DNA of 64,000 bases, from positions 3,126,501 to 3,190,500 of the forward strand of contig NZ_JAPEPW010000001.1 in assembly GCF_026339955.1 (NCBI RefSeq). Direction: 5' to 3'. The notes under the pieces are model-generated. The model was not told where the DNA came from. It did no database searches and saw only the letters and a list, made by a program, of their open reading frames with translations. The DNA is from Streptomyces sp. NBC_01549. GTDB lineage: Bacteria > Actinomycetota > Actinomycetes > Streptomycetales > Streptomycetaceae. The translations under genes and the position numbers were made by a program. This document shows positions 17,299-25,664 of the stretch, in pieces (the stretch's first letter is position 1; each line of letters begins with the position of its first letter).

Positions 17299-17964
17299 AT
17301 GCGCGAGATCCTCGGAAGGCGACGCAGGCTCCTGTCCAGGCGAAACAACGGCAGGCCTGAGATGCTCAGCGCGGCCCTGACCTTCGCGACCGATTGGCAG
17401 TGGCCCGTACTCCCGGGTGTGGCACCAGACCCGCAGGGGCGTGCCCGCTGCGGTTGCCCGGACCCGGAGTGCACGGTGCCAGGTGCTCACCCCTTCGACC
17501 CCGGCCTTCTCGCGGCCACCACCGACGCGCGCATGGTGCGCTGGTGGTGGACCAACCGGCCGTCGGCACCCATCGTGCTGGCCACCGGAGGCAGGGCCCC
17601 CTGCGCGGTGAGCCTGCCCGCCCTCGCGGCGGCCCGCGCACTCGACGCGCTCGACCGCAAGGGCATGCGCCTCGGCCCGGTCGTCGCGGCCCCCACGCGC
17701 TGGGCGATCCTGGTCGCGCCCTACTCCATGGAGCAGCTGGGCGAGCTCCTCTACGCCAAGGACTTCGTGCCGGGGTCCCTGCGCTTCCACGGCGAGGGCG
17801 GCTACATCGCGCTGCCCCCGTCCGAGACCGGCCAGGGGCAGATCCGCTGGGAGCGCGCACCGCTGCCCGGCTCGGCCGCGCCCTGGGTGCCCGGTGTGGA
17901 GGCCGTGGTGGACGCCGTGGTGGAGGCGCTCACTCGTACGGGTGTGAGCGCGCCCGAGTTGTAG
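17299..17964 (+). CDS. Prim-Pol-like protein lacking catalytic Asp residues
   Basis: Protein of 221 residues resembling the bifunctional DNA primase/polymerase N-terminal (AEP) domain. The Cys pattern CGCPDPECTVPGAHP (about 52-66) and the Trp-rich RWWWTNRPSAP segment are typical. However, the position that carries the catalytic Asp-x-Asp in active relatives reads PCAVSLPA, without acidic residues. It is probably a non-catalytic derivative, perhaps DNA-binding or regulatory. The ATG follows AAAGGAAC. It stands alone, divergent from the phosphatase gene. Confidence 0.7.
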   Translation: MREILGRRRRLLSRRNNGRPEMLSAALTFATDWQWPVLPGVAPDPQGRARCGCPDPECTVPGAHPFDPGLLAATTDARMVRWWWTNRPSAPIVLATGGRAPCAVSLPALAAARALDALDRKGMRLGPVVAAPTRWAILVAPYSMEQLGELLYAKDFVPGSLRFHGEGGYIALPPSETGQGQIRWERAPLPGSAAPWVPGVEAVVDAVVEALTRTGVSAPEL

Positions 17965-18020
17965 GGTGCCCCGGCGCGCGGTGAGCCGCGCGCCCACCCG
18001 CGCTCGTTATGTTCCGCACT

Positions 18021-18704
18021 ATGCAGCGTCATTCCGGGGGACACAGAGCCCCATCGTCGCCACGCGCCGGGACGGACCCCCAAAAAGTCCGTCTGGTGGC
18101 GCTGGCGGGCCTCGTGGTGTTCACAGTCGTCCTGCCACTGACCGTGGCCTCCGCAGGACCCGTCGGTGACGGGAGCTCCGAGGCGGTACGCGGGTCCCGG
18201 CGGATCGACGACAAGGCGACGGCCGCACCCGCCGCGTCCCGTTCCGCTTCCGCGACCCCTCCCGCTTCCGCGACCCCTCCCGCTTCCGCCCCCACGCCCC
18301 GGCTTCTGGGCCTCGGCCGGGCCACCGCCGCCCGGTGCGGCCCCGAGCTCTCCTCCGCCGACGGCATCGAGGCGCAGACCTGTGTCATGACCCAGGGGGA
18401 GGACACCTGGGCGCGCACCTACTACCGCAACGCGACCGGTGACGAGCTGAGCTCCGCGCTGAGCCTCATGGGCCCCGGTGGCCGCACCGTGGAGATCAAC
18501 TGCGTGGTGGGCGCCGGGGACGACCCGGGGGTGTGCGAGACGCCCAGAGGGCGTACGGCGGGGGGTGTGGGGGCGTACACGGCGGTCGCGGAGTTCGCGA
18601 GGAGCGCCGGGAGCGGGCCGATGCTCCTGCGGTCGGGAAGCGAGGCGGAGAGCGCCTCGGGCAGCGGTCCGGAGAGCGCCTCGAGGAGCAACTCGGCCCC
18701 GTAG
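18021..18704 (+). CDS. Secreted or membrane-anchored protein, unknown function
   Basis: Protein of about 227 residues with a cytosolic basic N-terminus, one hydrophobic segment (LVALAGLVVFTVVLPLTVASA, about 25-45) and an external part. A Ser/Ala/Pro-rich linker (ATPPAS repeats, about 68-90) leads to a folded domain with three Cys (CGPE, TCVM, INCVV) and a fourth in VCETP, allowing two disulfides. The C-terminus is again Ser/Gly-rich. ATG 18021 is used; an ATG four codons upstream (18009) is possible. No family recognised. A strong hairpin follows. Confidence 0.65.
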   Translation: MQRHSGGHRAPSSPRAGTDPQKVRLVALAGLVVFTVVLPLTVASAGPVGDGSSEAVRGSRRIDDKATAAPAASRSASATPPASATPPASAPTPRLLGLGRATAARCGPELSSADGIEAQTCVMTQGEDTWARTYYRNATGDELSSALSLMGPGGRTVEINCVVGAGDDPGVCETPRGRTAGGVGAYTAVAEFARSAGSGPMLLRSGSEAESASGSGPESASRSNSAP

Positions 18705-18745
18705 CAAGGCGGTTGACGCCGCAGGGAAATCCGTACACGGAAAGA

Positions 18746-18783
18746 CCCGGTTGCTGGCGACGGGGGATGCACCAGCAACCGGG
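18746..18783 (+). terminator. Rho-independent-type hairpin, 12-bp perfect stem
   Basis: CCCGGTTGCTGG (18746-18757) pairs perfectly with CCAGCAACCGGG (18772-18783) across a 14-base loop, 42 bp after the preceding plus-strand gene. No U-tract follows, as is common in Streptomyces. Confidence 0.75.
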
Positions 18784-18891
18784 CTACTCGAACGGTAACA
18801 AGAGATCGGCGGTTCGCAAATTCGATCTCGGCTATTCGGACACGGATTTACCTGTCGCCGCCGGGAGTTGTGACCGGGGTCACCTGCTCCT

Positions 18892-18923
18892 CACTGACCG
18901 ACCAGCTGACCGGTCGGTCAGTG
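18892..18923. terminator. Hairpin, 12-bp perfect stem between convergent genes
   Basis: CACTGACCGACC (18892-18903) pairs perfectly with GGTCGGTCAGTG (18912-18923) across 8 bases. It lies 14 bp before the stop of the minus-strand SEC-C gene and can terminate either direction. Confidence 0.72.
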
Positions 18924-18936
18924 TCCCAGTTGTGTG

Positions 18937-19902
18937 TCAGCTGAGTGTGACCTGTCGGTTCGTGAGGCCGCCACGCGCCCGCCGCTCGTCCACGGTGAGC
19001 GGTGCGTCCGAGGCCAGGGCGGTCGCGAGGCGCTCGGCGAACTCGGCCGCCGGCTTCTCCACATCGTCGGCCGTGACGCCTGTCGGCAGGTCCCAGACCG
19101 GCACCGTGAGCCCGTGCGCACGGAAGGAGCCGACCAGCCGGGTGCCCTCACCGAGGCTCGAGCGACCGGCCGCGTGCAGCCGCGCGAGCGCGTCCAGAAG
19201 CTGTTCCTCGGGGTACGGCATCACCCAGCGCAGGTGGTTCTTGTCGGGGGTCTCGCACCAGTACGCCGCGTCCACGCCGGAGAGCTTCACGGTCGGGATG
19301 GCCGCCGCGTTGGCCCGCTCCAGGGAGGCGGTGACCTCCGGTGTCGAGTGCTCCGCGTCCGGGACCCAGAACTCGAAGCCCGAGTGCACAACTGGCTCGA
19401 ACGCGCCTTCGGGGTCGAGCAGTTCCTGCAGTCGCGGGCCCTCGGCCGGGGCGCGGCGGCCCGGGACCGGGGTGCCGGGCTGCGCCGTGAGCGCGCGCTG
19501 AAGGGTGTCGGCGAGGTCGCGGCTGATGTCGCCGGACGCCGTGTCGTTCTGCAGGCCGAGCAGGACCGAGCCGTCGTCGCGGCGCAGCGCGGGCCAGGCC
19601 ATCGGCAGGACGGTGGCGAGCGTCACCGAGGGAACTCCCTCGGGCAGGCTCTCCTTGAGCTTCAGCTCGACCGTCGCGGCGGGCACCAGTTCGCGCAGCG
19701 CGACCCAGTCGCCCTCGCTGGGCAGGCCCTCGAAGGGGCGCTGGACGAGCTCGGTCACCGCGTGCGCGGCCGCCCGGCCGTGGCAGGCCTTGTAGCGGCG
19801 GCCACTGCCGCAGGGGCAGGGCTCGCGAGCGCCGACTACCGGGATCTCCCCGTCCTTGAGCTGAGGCTGCTTGGCCTTCGTCTGGGGTCGCTTCTTGGCC
19901 AT
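18937..19902 (-). CDS. SEC-C motif protein (DUF5926-like)
   Basis: Cytosolic 321-residue protein. The SEC-C zinc motif REPCPCGSGRRYKACHG lies at about residues 26-42, after a Lys-rich start (MAKKRPQTKAKQPQ). The rest forms a conserved actinobacterial domain without known catalytic motif. The ATG at 19900-19902 follows GGGAG; the upstream extension of the frame has no similarity. SEC-C motifs bind zinc and often mediate protein contacts (SecA is the classic case), so an adaptor role is possible. Confidence 0.82.
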   Translation of the reverse strand: MAKKRPQTKAKQPQLKDGEIPVVGAREPCPCGSGRRYKACHGRAAAHAVTELVQRPFEGLPSEGDWVALRELVPAATVELKLKESLPEGVPSVTLATVLPMAWPALRRDDGSVLLGLQNDTASGDISRDLADTLQRALTAQPGTPVPGRRAPAEGPRLQELLDPEGAFEPVVHSGFEFWVPDAEHSTPEVTASLERANAAAIPTVKLSGVDAAYWCETPDKNHLRWVMPYPEEQLLDALARLHAAGRSSLGEGTRLVGSFRAHGLTVPVWDLPTGVTADDVEKPAAEFAERLATALASDAPLTVDERRARGGLTNRQVTLS

Positions 19903-20161
19903 CGTGGGTGTCTCCCGATCACGGCTCGTCTCGTACTGGCGCGAGCCTAGCCGCTCGTACGTCGACTGACGGGACCCTGTGGACAACGCACCGAGTCGTC
20001 ATGGAACCGGGCCTTCCGTCCGGGGTTCCCTCCGGACTTCCGTCTCGTTACTTTCCGACTCGGACTTCTGTCTCGGATTCGGTCCGGGCCCACCTGGTGT
20101 GCGCGGTGGTCGGTCCGTGCGCGGTCGCCGGTCCAAGGTGTCGAAGGCGTCCGCGCGGTCG

Positions 20162-20713
20162 TCAGTCCAAGTCGTCGAAGGCGTCCGCGAAGTCCAGCCC
20201 GGGCAGCCCCGCTACACCCGGTGACGCGACGCGCGTAGCGAAATCGTCGCGCCGCCGCGAGGCAGTCGTGTCCGTCACGTCGTCCTGGACGACGACCCAC
20301 ACGGTGACCTCTCCGCGTATGTCGTCCCGTACGCCCCAGTCCTTGGCCAGTGCCGTGATGATGTTCAGCCCGCGGCCGCCGTGTGCGGTGACCGAGGGCG
20401 TGGCCGGAGCCGGGCGGGTCGGACCACCGCCGTCCGTCACCTCGACGGTGAGCCTCCCGGACGTGTCGACGCGCCACGCGGCCCGGACGTCACCGTCCCC
20501 GGAGAGGGCGTCGCCCAGGGGCCTGCCGTGCCGGCACGCATTGCTCAAAAGTTCGGAAAGGATCAGTACGGCGTCGTCGATGACCGATTCCGCCACTCCA
20601 CCGGTACGCAGTTGATCCCGCATCCGATGTCTTGCTTTCCCCACGCCCGCAGGGCCATGGGGAACGGCCATGCTCGACGACGTGGGCACCTCCTGTGCCA
20701 CCACCAACGCCAC
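20162..20713 (-). CDS. ATP-binding anti-sigma-type regulator (HATPase_c_2)
   Basis: Cytosolic 183-residue GHKL-fold protein. N box SELLSNACRHG, G1 DGGGP (normally DxGxG, here slightly degenerate) and G2 GGRGLNIITALA are visible. The C-terminus is Asp-rich (LDFADAFDDLD). Start: a GTG at 20711-20713 preceded by a perfect AAAGGAGG (20722-20729) eight bases upstream; a later ATG would leave this ribosome site too far away. Such orphan proteins usually control sigma factors in Streptomyces. No partner gene is adjacent. Confidence 0.82.
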   Translation of the reverse strand: MALVVAQEVPTSSSMAVPHGPAGVGKARHRMRDQLRTGGVAESVIDDAVLILSELLSNACRHGRPLGDALSGDGDVRAAWRVDTSGRLTVEVTDGGGPTRPAPATPSVTAHGGRGLNIITALAKDWGVRDDIRGEVTVWVVVQDDVTDTTASRRRDDFATRVASPGVAGLPGLDFADAFDDLD

Positions 20714-20937
20714 CCCCGAGACCTCCTTTGCCCCACGCCACGGTGTGGATGCCCCCGTGGACTGGACCGGAAACCGGCCGGTCCACGTCTGCTGACGCAC
20801 TCGTAACGATCGAACACGGACCGAACGCGCCGGTGCACTCCCTGTAATCGCATGGCTGGATCTCGGCATTGATTGTCGATACTTCGGGGCCGGCCGCCGC
20901 GTCTTCGACGGCGGCTTTCGGACGGTCCAGCGCGAGG

Positions 20938-21747
20938 TCAGCGACCGAGTTGGCGCAGCACCGCGCGCGGGCGGTTGGTGATGATGGCGTCGATGCCCAG
21001 CTCAAGGCAGAGATCGACGTCCTCGGGTTCGTTCACCGTCCAGACGTGGACCTGGTGACCGGCTCTTTTCAGCCGTTCGATGTAGCCGGGGTGACTGCGT
21101 ACGATCCGCATCGAGGGGCCCGCGATCCGGACACCGGCCGGCAGCCGTCCGTCGCGCAGCCGGGGCGAGATGAACTGCAGCAGATAGACCGTCGGCAGCG
21201 TCGGGGACGCGGACCGGACGCGGTGCAGGGAGCGGGCCGAGAAGCTCATGACGCGTACCGGTGAGGTGGCGGCGCTCGCCGGGGCGTCCAGCCCGAAGCG
21301 CTTCAGAAGGAACAGCAGCCGATCCTCGACCTGGCCCGCCCAGCGCGTGGGGTGCTTGGTCTCGATGGCCAGCTCCACGCGGCGGCCCGCGTCGGCGACG
21401 AGTTCGAGCAGCCGCTCCAGGGTGAGGACGGAGGTGTCCTCGGGGTCCCCGGGGGCGTACTCCCAGTCAGGGGACTCGTCGCGGTTCTTCCAGGAGCCGA
21501 AGTCCAGGGCGGCGAGCTCGGCGAGCTCCAGGGCGGAGACGGCTCCGCGGCCGTTGGACGTACGGTTGACGCGGCGGTCGTGCACACAGACGAGGTGTCC
21601 GTCCGCGGTCAGCCGTACATCGCACTCGAGGGCGTCCGCACCGTCCTCTATCGCCTTCTTGTACGCGGCCAGGGTGTGCTCGGGAGCCTCTTCGGAGGCC
21701 CCGCGGTGGGCGACGACCTGAATCGGGTGCTGTCGTGCGTGGGTCAC
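20938..21747 (-). CDS. Glycerophosphodiester phosphodiesterase
   Basis: Cytosolic-type GDPD TIM-barrel enzyme, 269 residues, hydrolysing glycerophosphodiesters to glycerol 3-phosphate and an alcohol. The catalytic elements are complete: HRGASEEAPEHT near residue 14, the metal ligands ECDVRLTADGHLVCVHD (Glu, Asp, His) near 40-56, and a C-terminal barrel ending VNEPEDVDLCLELGIDAII. No signal peptide is present. The start is a GTG at 21745-21747. It is divergent from the HtrA-type protease. Confidence 0.92.
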   Translation of the reverse strand: MTHARQHPIQVVAHRGASEEAPEHTLAAYKKAIEDGADALECDVRLTADGHLVCVHDRRVNRTSNGRGAVSALELAELAALDFGSWKNRDESPDWEYAPGDPEDTSVLTLERLLELVADAGRRVELAIETKHPTRWAGQVEDRLLFLLKRFGLDAPASAATSPVRVMSFSARSLHRVRSASPTLPTVYLLQFISPRLRDGRLPAGVRIAGPSMRIVRSHPGYIERLKRAGHQVHVWTVNEPEDVDLCLELGIDAIITNRPRAVLRQLGR

Positions 21748-21795
21748 CGCGTCATGGTGCCACCGTCACGGGGGCGACGCGGGGGCCGAGACACC

Positions 21796-21894
21796 ATGAA
21801 TGTTTCTTTTTACTATAAAAAGCCCGGTATAAAGGATGGTCCTGGACCCACAGCCACCGCTTATGGTGCTCTGACGTCCCGTGGGAAAAGCTGA
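21796..21894 (+). other. AT-rich patch with T/A hairpin and a 32-codon frame
   Basis: CTTTTTA (21806-21812) and TAAAAAG (21816-21822) form an A/T hairpin, followed by TATAAAGG, in an otherwise GC-rich genome. A frame from ATG 21796 (MNVSFYYKKPG..., 32 residues) spans it, but it lacks a convincing ribosome site and its codons are untypical. The patch lies upstream of the HtrA gene and may simply be promoter DNA. Confidence 0.3.
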
Positions 21895-22014
21895 CGGCGT
21901 ACAAAAAGCACATGCACACCAGCACAGCTGCATCGCGCCGGACCCGTCGACAAGCGTGAGTGAGCGTGACCGAGTGCGACCGAGAACAACAGCCGTGGAT
22001 CGAGGAGAAGAGCT

Positions 22015-23502
22015 GTGAGCACCGAGAACGAGGGCACTGCAGTACCCCCGGCCCCGTCCGCACCTCCTGTGCCGGTGGAATCTCCCGCTGCTTCCGCGCA
22101 GGGTGCTGCGCCCGAGGGGGGCGCACCGACCGCCCAGATCCCGGCGGTGCCTCCGAGCGCCCCCGGCGCACCGGAGCAGACACCGGCGTACGCGGCGCCG
22201 ATGGGTGCCGGGGCTCCTGAGGCGCACGGGTACGGCTCCGGGGCTCCCGGGGCGCCGGTCTCCGCCGCCCAGGCGGGCTGGCCTCCCCCGCCGCCCGCCG
22301 TGCCCTCGTACGCGGACGGTGGCGGCTCGGGAGCGGGCGGGTGGGGCTCCTCCTACGAGCAGCCCGCGCCGAAGCGGAAGAACGGACGCGGTGGCCTGGT
22401 CGCGGCGATCCTGGTGGCCGCGCTGGTCGCGGGCGGTGTCGGCGGTGGCATCGGCTACTCGCTGGCCAAGAACAACGACAGCTCCACCGACTCGACGACG
22501 GTCTCCGCGCCGAGCAGCAGCGGCGATGTGAAGCGGGCCTCGGGCACGGTCGCGAACGTGGCCGCCAAGGCGCTGCCGAGCACCGTCACCATCGAGGCCG
22601 AGAGCAGCAGCGGCTCGGGCGGCACCGGCACCGGGTTCGTCTTCGACACTCAGGGCCACATCCTCACCAACAACCACGTCGTCGCGGAAGCGGTCGACGG
22701 CGGCAAGCTCACCGCGACGTTCCCCGACGGCAAGAAGTACGACGCCGAGGTCGTCGGCCACGCGCAGGGCTACGACGTCGCGGTCATCAAGCTCAAGAAC
22801 GCGCCGTCGGACCTGAAGCCGCTCACCCTGGGTGACTCCGACAGGGTGGCGGTCGGCGACTCCACGATCGCGATCGGTGCGCCTTTCGGCCTTTCGAACA
22901 CGGTGACCACGGGCATCATCAGCGCCAAGAACCGCCCCGTGGCCTCCAGCGACGGAAGCGCCAGCAGTAAGGCCTCCTACATGAGCGCCCTGCAGACGGA
23001 CGCCTCGATCAACCCGGGCAACTCCGGTGGCCCTCTCCTGGACGCCCAGGGCGCGGTCATCGGCATCAACTCGGCTATCCAGTCCTCGGGCAGCGGTGGC
23101 CTGGGCGGCACCAGCCAGTCCGGCTCCATCGGCCTCGGCTTCGCGATCCCGATCAACCAGGCGAAGCACGTCGCCCAGCAGCTGATCAAGACCGGCAAGC
23201 CGGTCTACCCGGTGATCGGCGCCTCGGTCTCCCTCGAGGACGGCACCGGCGGCGCGAAGATCACCGAGCAGGGCGCGAGCGGCTCCGCCGCGGTCACCTC
23301 CGGCGGCCCCGCCGACAAGGCCGGCCTCAAGCCCGGCGACGTCATCACCAAGCTCGACGACCAGGTGATCGACAGCGGCCCGACCCTCATCGGCGAGATC
23401 TGGACCCACCAGCCCGGAGACGTCGTCAAGCTTACGTACACGCGCGACGGAAAGACCCACACCGCCGAGGTCACCCTCGGACAGCGCGAGGGCGACAGCT
23501 GA
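22015..23502 (+). CDS. HtrA/PepD-type serine protease with PDZ domain
   Basis: Membrane-anchored trypsin-fold protease of the HtrA/DegP class, 495 residues. A long Pro/Ala-rich cytosolic tail (1-120) precedes one helix (GLVAAILVAALVAGGVGGGIG, about 125-145). The protease domain (about 180-390) has the triad His (NNHVVAE), Asp (DVAVIKL) and Ser (GNSGGPLLD). A PDZ domain follows (about 400-490; SGGPADKAGLKPGDVI). The GTG at 22015 follows GAGGAGAAG. Family members act in envelope protein quality control. It is monocistronic. Confidence 0.92.
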   Translation: MSTENEGTAVPPAPSAPPVPVESPAASAQGAAPEGGAPTAQIPAVPPSAPGAPEQTPAYAAPMGAGAPEAHGYGSGAPGAPVSAAQAGWPPPPPAVPSYADGGGSGAGGWGSSYEQPAPKRKNGRGGLVAAILVAALVAGGVGGGIGYSLAKNNDSSTDSTTVSAPSSSGDVKRASGTVANVAAKALPSTVTIEAESSSGSGGTGTGFVFDTQGHILTNNHVVAEAVDGGKLTATFPDGKKYDAEVVGHAQGYDVAVIKLKNAPSDLKPLTLGDSDRVAVGDSTIAIGAPFGLSNTVTTGIISAKNRPVASSDGSASSKASYMSALQTDASINPGNSGGPLLDAQGAVIGINSAIQSSGSGGLGGTSQSGSIGLGFAIPINQAKHVAQQLIKTGKPVYPVIGASVSLEDGTGGAKITEQGASGSAAVTSGGPADKAGLKPGDVITKLDDQVIDSGPTLIGEIWTHQPGDVVKLTYTRDGKTHTAEVTLGQREGDS

Positions 23503-23547
23503 CCGGTTGGTCTTGTCCCGCACCACCGGCGCTCGTCGGTGGCGCGG

Positions 23548-23634
23548 GGTGGGTTGCCCGAGCGGCCTGAGGTACGGTCTTGAAAACGTGAGGACGCGAA
23601 AGCGTCCCCGTGAGTCCGCATCTCGCTCACTCCG
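23548..23634 (+). pseudogene. Degenerate tRNA-Ser(UGA)-like sequence
   Basis: An 87-base sequence, the same length as the intact tRNA-Ser(UGA) at 30532-30618. The first 21 bases are identical to it (GGTGGGTTGCCCGAGCGGCCT) and the anticodon region ACGGTCTTGAAAAC matches for 14 bases. One base is then lost from the anticodon stem, the T loop reads TCCGCAT instead of TTCAAAT, and the acceptor 3' strand (TCACTCC) no longer pairs with GGTGGGT. A variable-arm hairpin (GGACGCGAAAGCGTCC) remains. Probably a decayed duplicate. Confidence 0.7.
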
Positions 23635-23655
23635 CAGGTCATAGACATGCTGGTC

Positions 23656-23690
23656 AGAAGGGGTGCCTCTCGCTGAGAGGCACCCCTTCT
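23656..23690 (+). terminator. Strong hairpin, 16-bp perfect stem
   Basis: Arms at 23656-23671 and 23675-23690 are perfectly complementary with a three-base GCT loop. The stem begins 22 bases after the tRNA-like sequence, where a tRNA terminator would be expected; it could also end htrA transcripts. Confidence 0.85.
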
Positions 23691-23853
23691 GCGTGGAGTC
23701 TGTCTCACCTTGATCTTGTTCTGTCACGCTGTCGATCAGTGCGTGTGGACCAGGCGTGGACCGAATGGTGCGCCGTGACGAAACCGATGAACTGCCCACC
23801 GACCAGGGCTTATACGGTGGACGGCGGTCACTGTGGTACCCGATCATGCGCTC

Positions 23854-24360
23854 ATGCCGCTGAGAGACACCCTTGCCCGAGTCGATGCAGACCTGGCCGC
23901 CGGCCGGGTTCCCGTCGCGCGTCAGCGCCTGCGCGGGCTGGTGTCGTCCTTTCCGAACGACCTGATGCTCCGTCGCCGCCTGGCCGAGGTGTACCGACTG
24001 TACGGAGAGCCCGCGGAAGCGGGCCGCTGGATGTACCTCGAACAGGACCGGGACGCATCTGAGACCACGGCCTTCGAGGCGAGATACCGCACCGCTCCGC
24101 AACGTATGCGGGCACTTGCCTGGCATGGCCCTGAGTCGCTGGCCCAATCGGCCTTTGCCAGACAACAACTGGCAGCAGTACGAGCAGCCTGCTCCGATGC
24201 CATGGGGCACCCCGTCGACTGGGACACGGCGTCATCCGGCCGGAAGACAGACGGCAGGGGCAGCGCCTTCGCCGACTTGCTGGCAGGGGCTGGATGCCTG
24301 GTGGCGGTCCTCGCGTTCCTCGCGATCTGGGTGAACGGGCTCGTTGCCCTTTTTGATTGA
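23854..24360 (+). CDS. DUF6584-like protein with C-terminal helix
   Basis: Protein of about 168 residues. The N-terminal half is helical and TPR-like (LARVDADLAAGRVPVARQ... RLAEVYRLYGEPAEAGRWMYL), matching the DUF6584 pattern as I recall it. A hydrophobic segment near the C-terminus (LVAVLAFLAIWVNGLVALF) suggests tail anchoring. ATG 23854 is preferred; the frame opens seven codons earlier with a non-ATG start. No ribosome site is obvious. Function unknown. Confidence 0.6.
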   Translation: MPLRDTLARVDADLAAGRVPVARQRLRGLVSSFPNDLMLRRRLAEVYRLYGEPAEAGRWMYLEQDRDASETTAFEARYRTAPQRMRALAWHGPESLAQSAFARQQLAAVRAACSDAMGHPVDWDTASSGRKTDGRGSAFADLLAGAGCLVAVLAFLAIWVNGLVALFD

Positions 24361-24663
24361 CTCGAGTCGCCGGGGGCTGTGGGGGCGCCGCTCAAGGTTC
24401 GATACGACCGTCCAAGACTTTCCTGAACGGGACACCGGACGGGGAGAAATGATCTCGCCGTGGTGATGAGCACGGACGCGACTCGCTTGTAAGGGAGGCG
24501 CGAGCCGGGCTTGGACCAAGAACTGGCGGGCTGGGGCGGGAGTCCGTTGGTCAGCGGCCTTGTGACGTCCGGAGCGTGGAGCATGCGCAGGACAGCGAGC
24601 AGGCGCCATCCTCTCCCCGGTGTGGGATGCGGATGGCGCCTCTGGTTGGACAGACTGCCCGGC
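24361..24663. other. Intergenic region ahead of decayed genes
   Basis: A 303-bp stretch without a supported gene. It contains a hairpin (AGGCGCCATCC 24601-24611 pairing with GGATGGCGCCT 24631-24641) just beyond the end of the integrase remnant, probably that gene's old terminator. Confidence 0.55.
24601..24641 (-). terminator. Hairpin after integrase remnant
   Basis: Perfect 11-bp arms (24601-24611 and 24631-24641) separated by 19 bases, 23 bp past the stop of the integrase remnant on the minus strand. Confidence 0.6.
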
Positions 24664-25105
24664 CTATTCGCCGTCGGCAGCCTCCAGGGCTCTTTCGATC
24701 TGCTCGTTCGCGCGCTGCTGGTTGCGGTGGATGGCCTTGGCGTAGAAGCGGAACAGGACCGCGATGCTGTGGCCCGCCAGCCGCGCGACCTCGGCAGGGG
24801 AGACGCCGGACTCAAGCCAGAGCGAGACGCCCGCGTGGCGTAAGGAGTACGGCACGTCAGCCAGCGGCGAGGCCGCCTCGGACTCCGTCAGCACTGCCGG
24901 CCGGGCGACCTTCCACGTCTCCCCGTACTCCTTGGAAAGGAGGTGGCCGCCCTGGGCTGCGCGAAAGAGCCGGCCGTCCTCGGCGGTGCCGAACTCCTTG
25001 ATGTGCTCACGGACTAGCCTCACGAGAGACCGGCGGAATCGGCGCCGGCCGGGTCGCCTTGCGGGCCCGCTTCTTCAACACCGCCCCATCGGCCGCCGTC
25101 CTGCA
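24664..25105 (-). pseudogene. Tyrosine integrase remnant (C-terminal half, frameshifted)
   Basis: Remnant of a phage-type site-specific recombinase. The last 119 codons keep the catalytic C-terminus: LRHAGVSLWLESG (Arg-His), LAGHS (His) and FRFYAKA (nucleophile Tyr). Directly upstream, from about 25027 to 25105, the preceding piece (KKRARKATRPAPIPPV) continues in a different frame, showing a one-base indel near 25025. The core-binding N-terminal domain is missing. It lies about 1 kb from the degenerate tRNA-Ser and is probably the relic of an integrated element. Confidence 0.82.
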
Positions 25106-25417
25106 ACCTGACCCGAGGCTGCGCCAAGCGCCGTGTGTGGGTCGACAACGCGCAGGCCGGAAGGAGCGCAGCCTGTGACGTATTCGGGAAGCGAGGCTGA
25201 GGGCGGTACGGGGTTGCTGGAGACACACGTGACGGGTGCTCGTTCGGCCACCCGTCACTGTGGCTGACTTTCGGTGGCTGAGGTCAGAACCGATTTGCCG
25301 TCGGCCGTGCTGCAAGGGTCGTCCTCTCCAACTCGGCAACAGAATGCCAGGGTTGTAGCCGCACTCGCATCCGAGCACGCCGACCGTCCTGGCACCTCAG
25401 GCACCGAGGGGTCCTGA
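25106..25417. other. No recognisable content
   Basis: About 310 bp between two gene remnants. The frames are short and their translations show no family. It may be more of the decayed element. Confidence 0.4.
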
Positions 25418-25651
25418 TCAGGGAATCCACGAGCGGTCCACCCGGAATGCTGTCCCGGCTGAGGGGTGGTCGGGTCTTTTGTTGTTGACTCCCGCCGCGT
25501 GAGCGGCGCCGGATGAACCGGGGCTTCGGGATCGGCTCAGGGCCTTGCCTACCTCGTAGATCGTCGGCCGATCCTCCGGAGCGTGGCTGAGTATCGCGTT
25601 GATCAGCTCGCCCAGCTCACCGGGCGCCTTCACGGGACGACGCACCGCCAC
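25418..25651 (-). pseudogene. Serine/threonine protein kinase C-terminal fragment
   Basis: A 77-codon frame whose residues about 11-40 match the end of a Hanks-type kinase domain, including the subdomain XI pattern INAILSHAPEDRPT followed by EVGKAL. No ATP-binding or catalytic loop is present upstream. The tail (about 36 residues) is unlike a kinase. It abuts, on the opposite strand, a fragment of an unrelated regulator, so the junction near 25650 looks like a deletion or recombination scar. Confidence 0.65.
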
Positions 25652-25664
25652 TTCGAGCAGATCG

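Noticed and set aside
21766..24210. Minus-strand 814-codon frame
   Set aside because: Shadow of the HtrA protease gene; Gly/Asp/Arg-rich composition is typical of antisense reading in GC-rich DNA.
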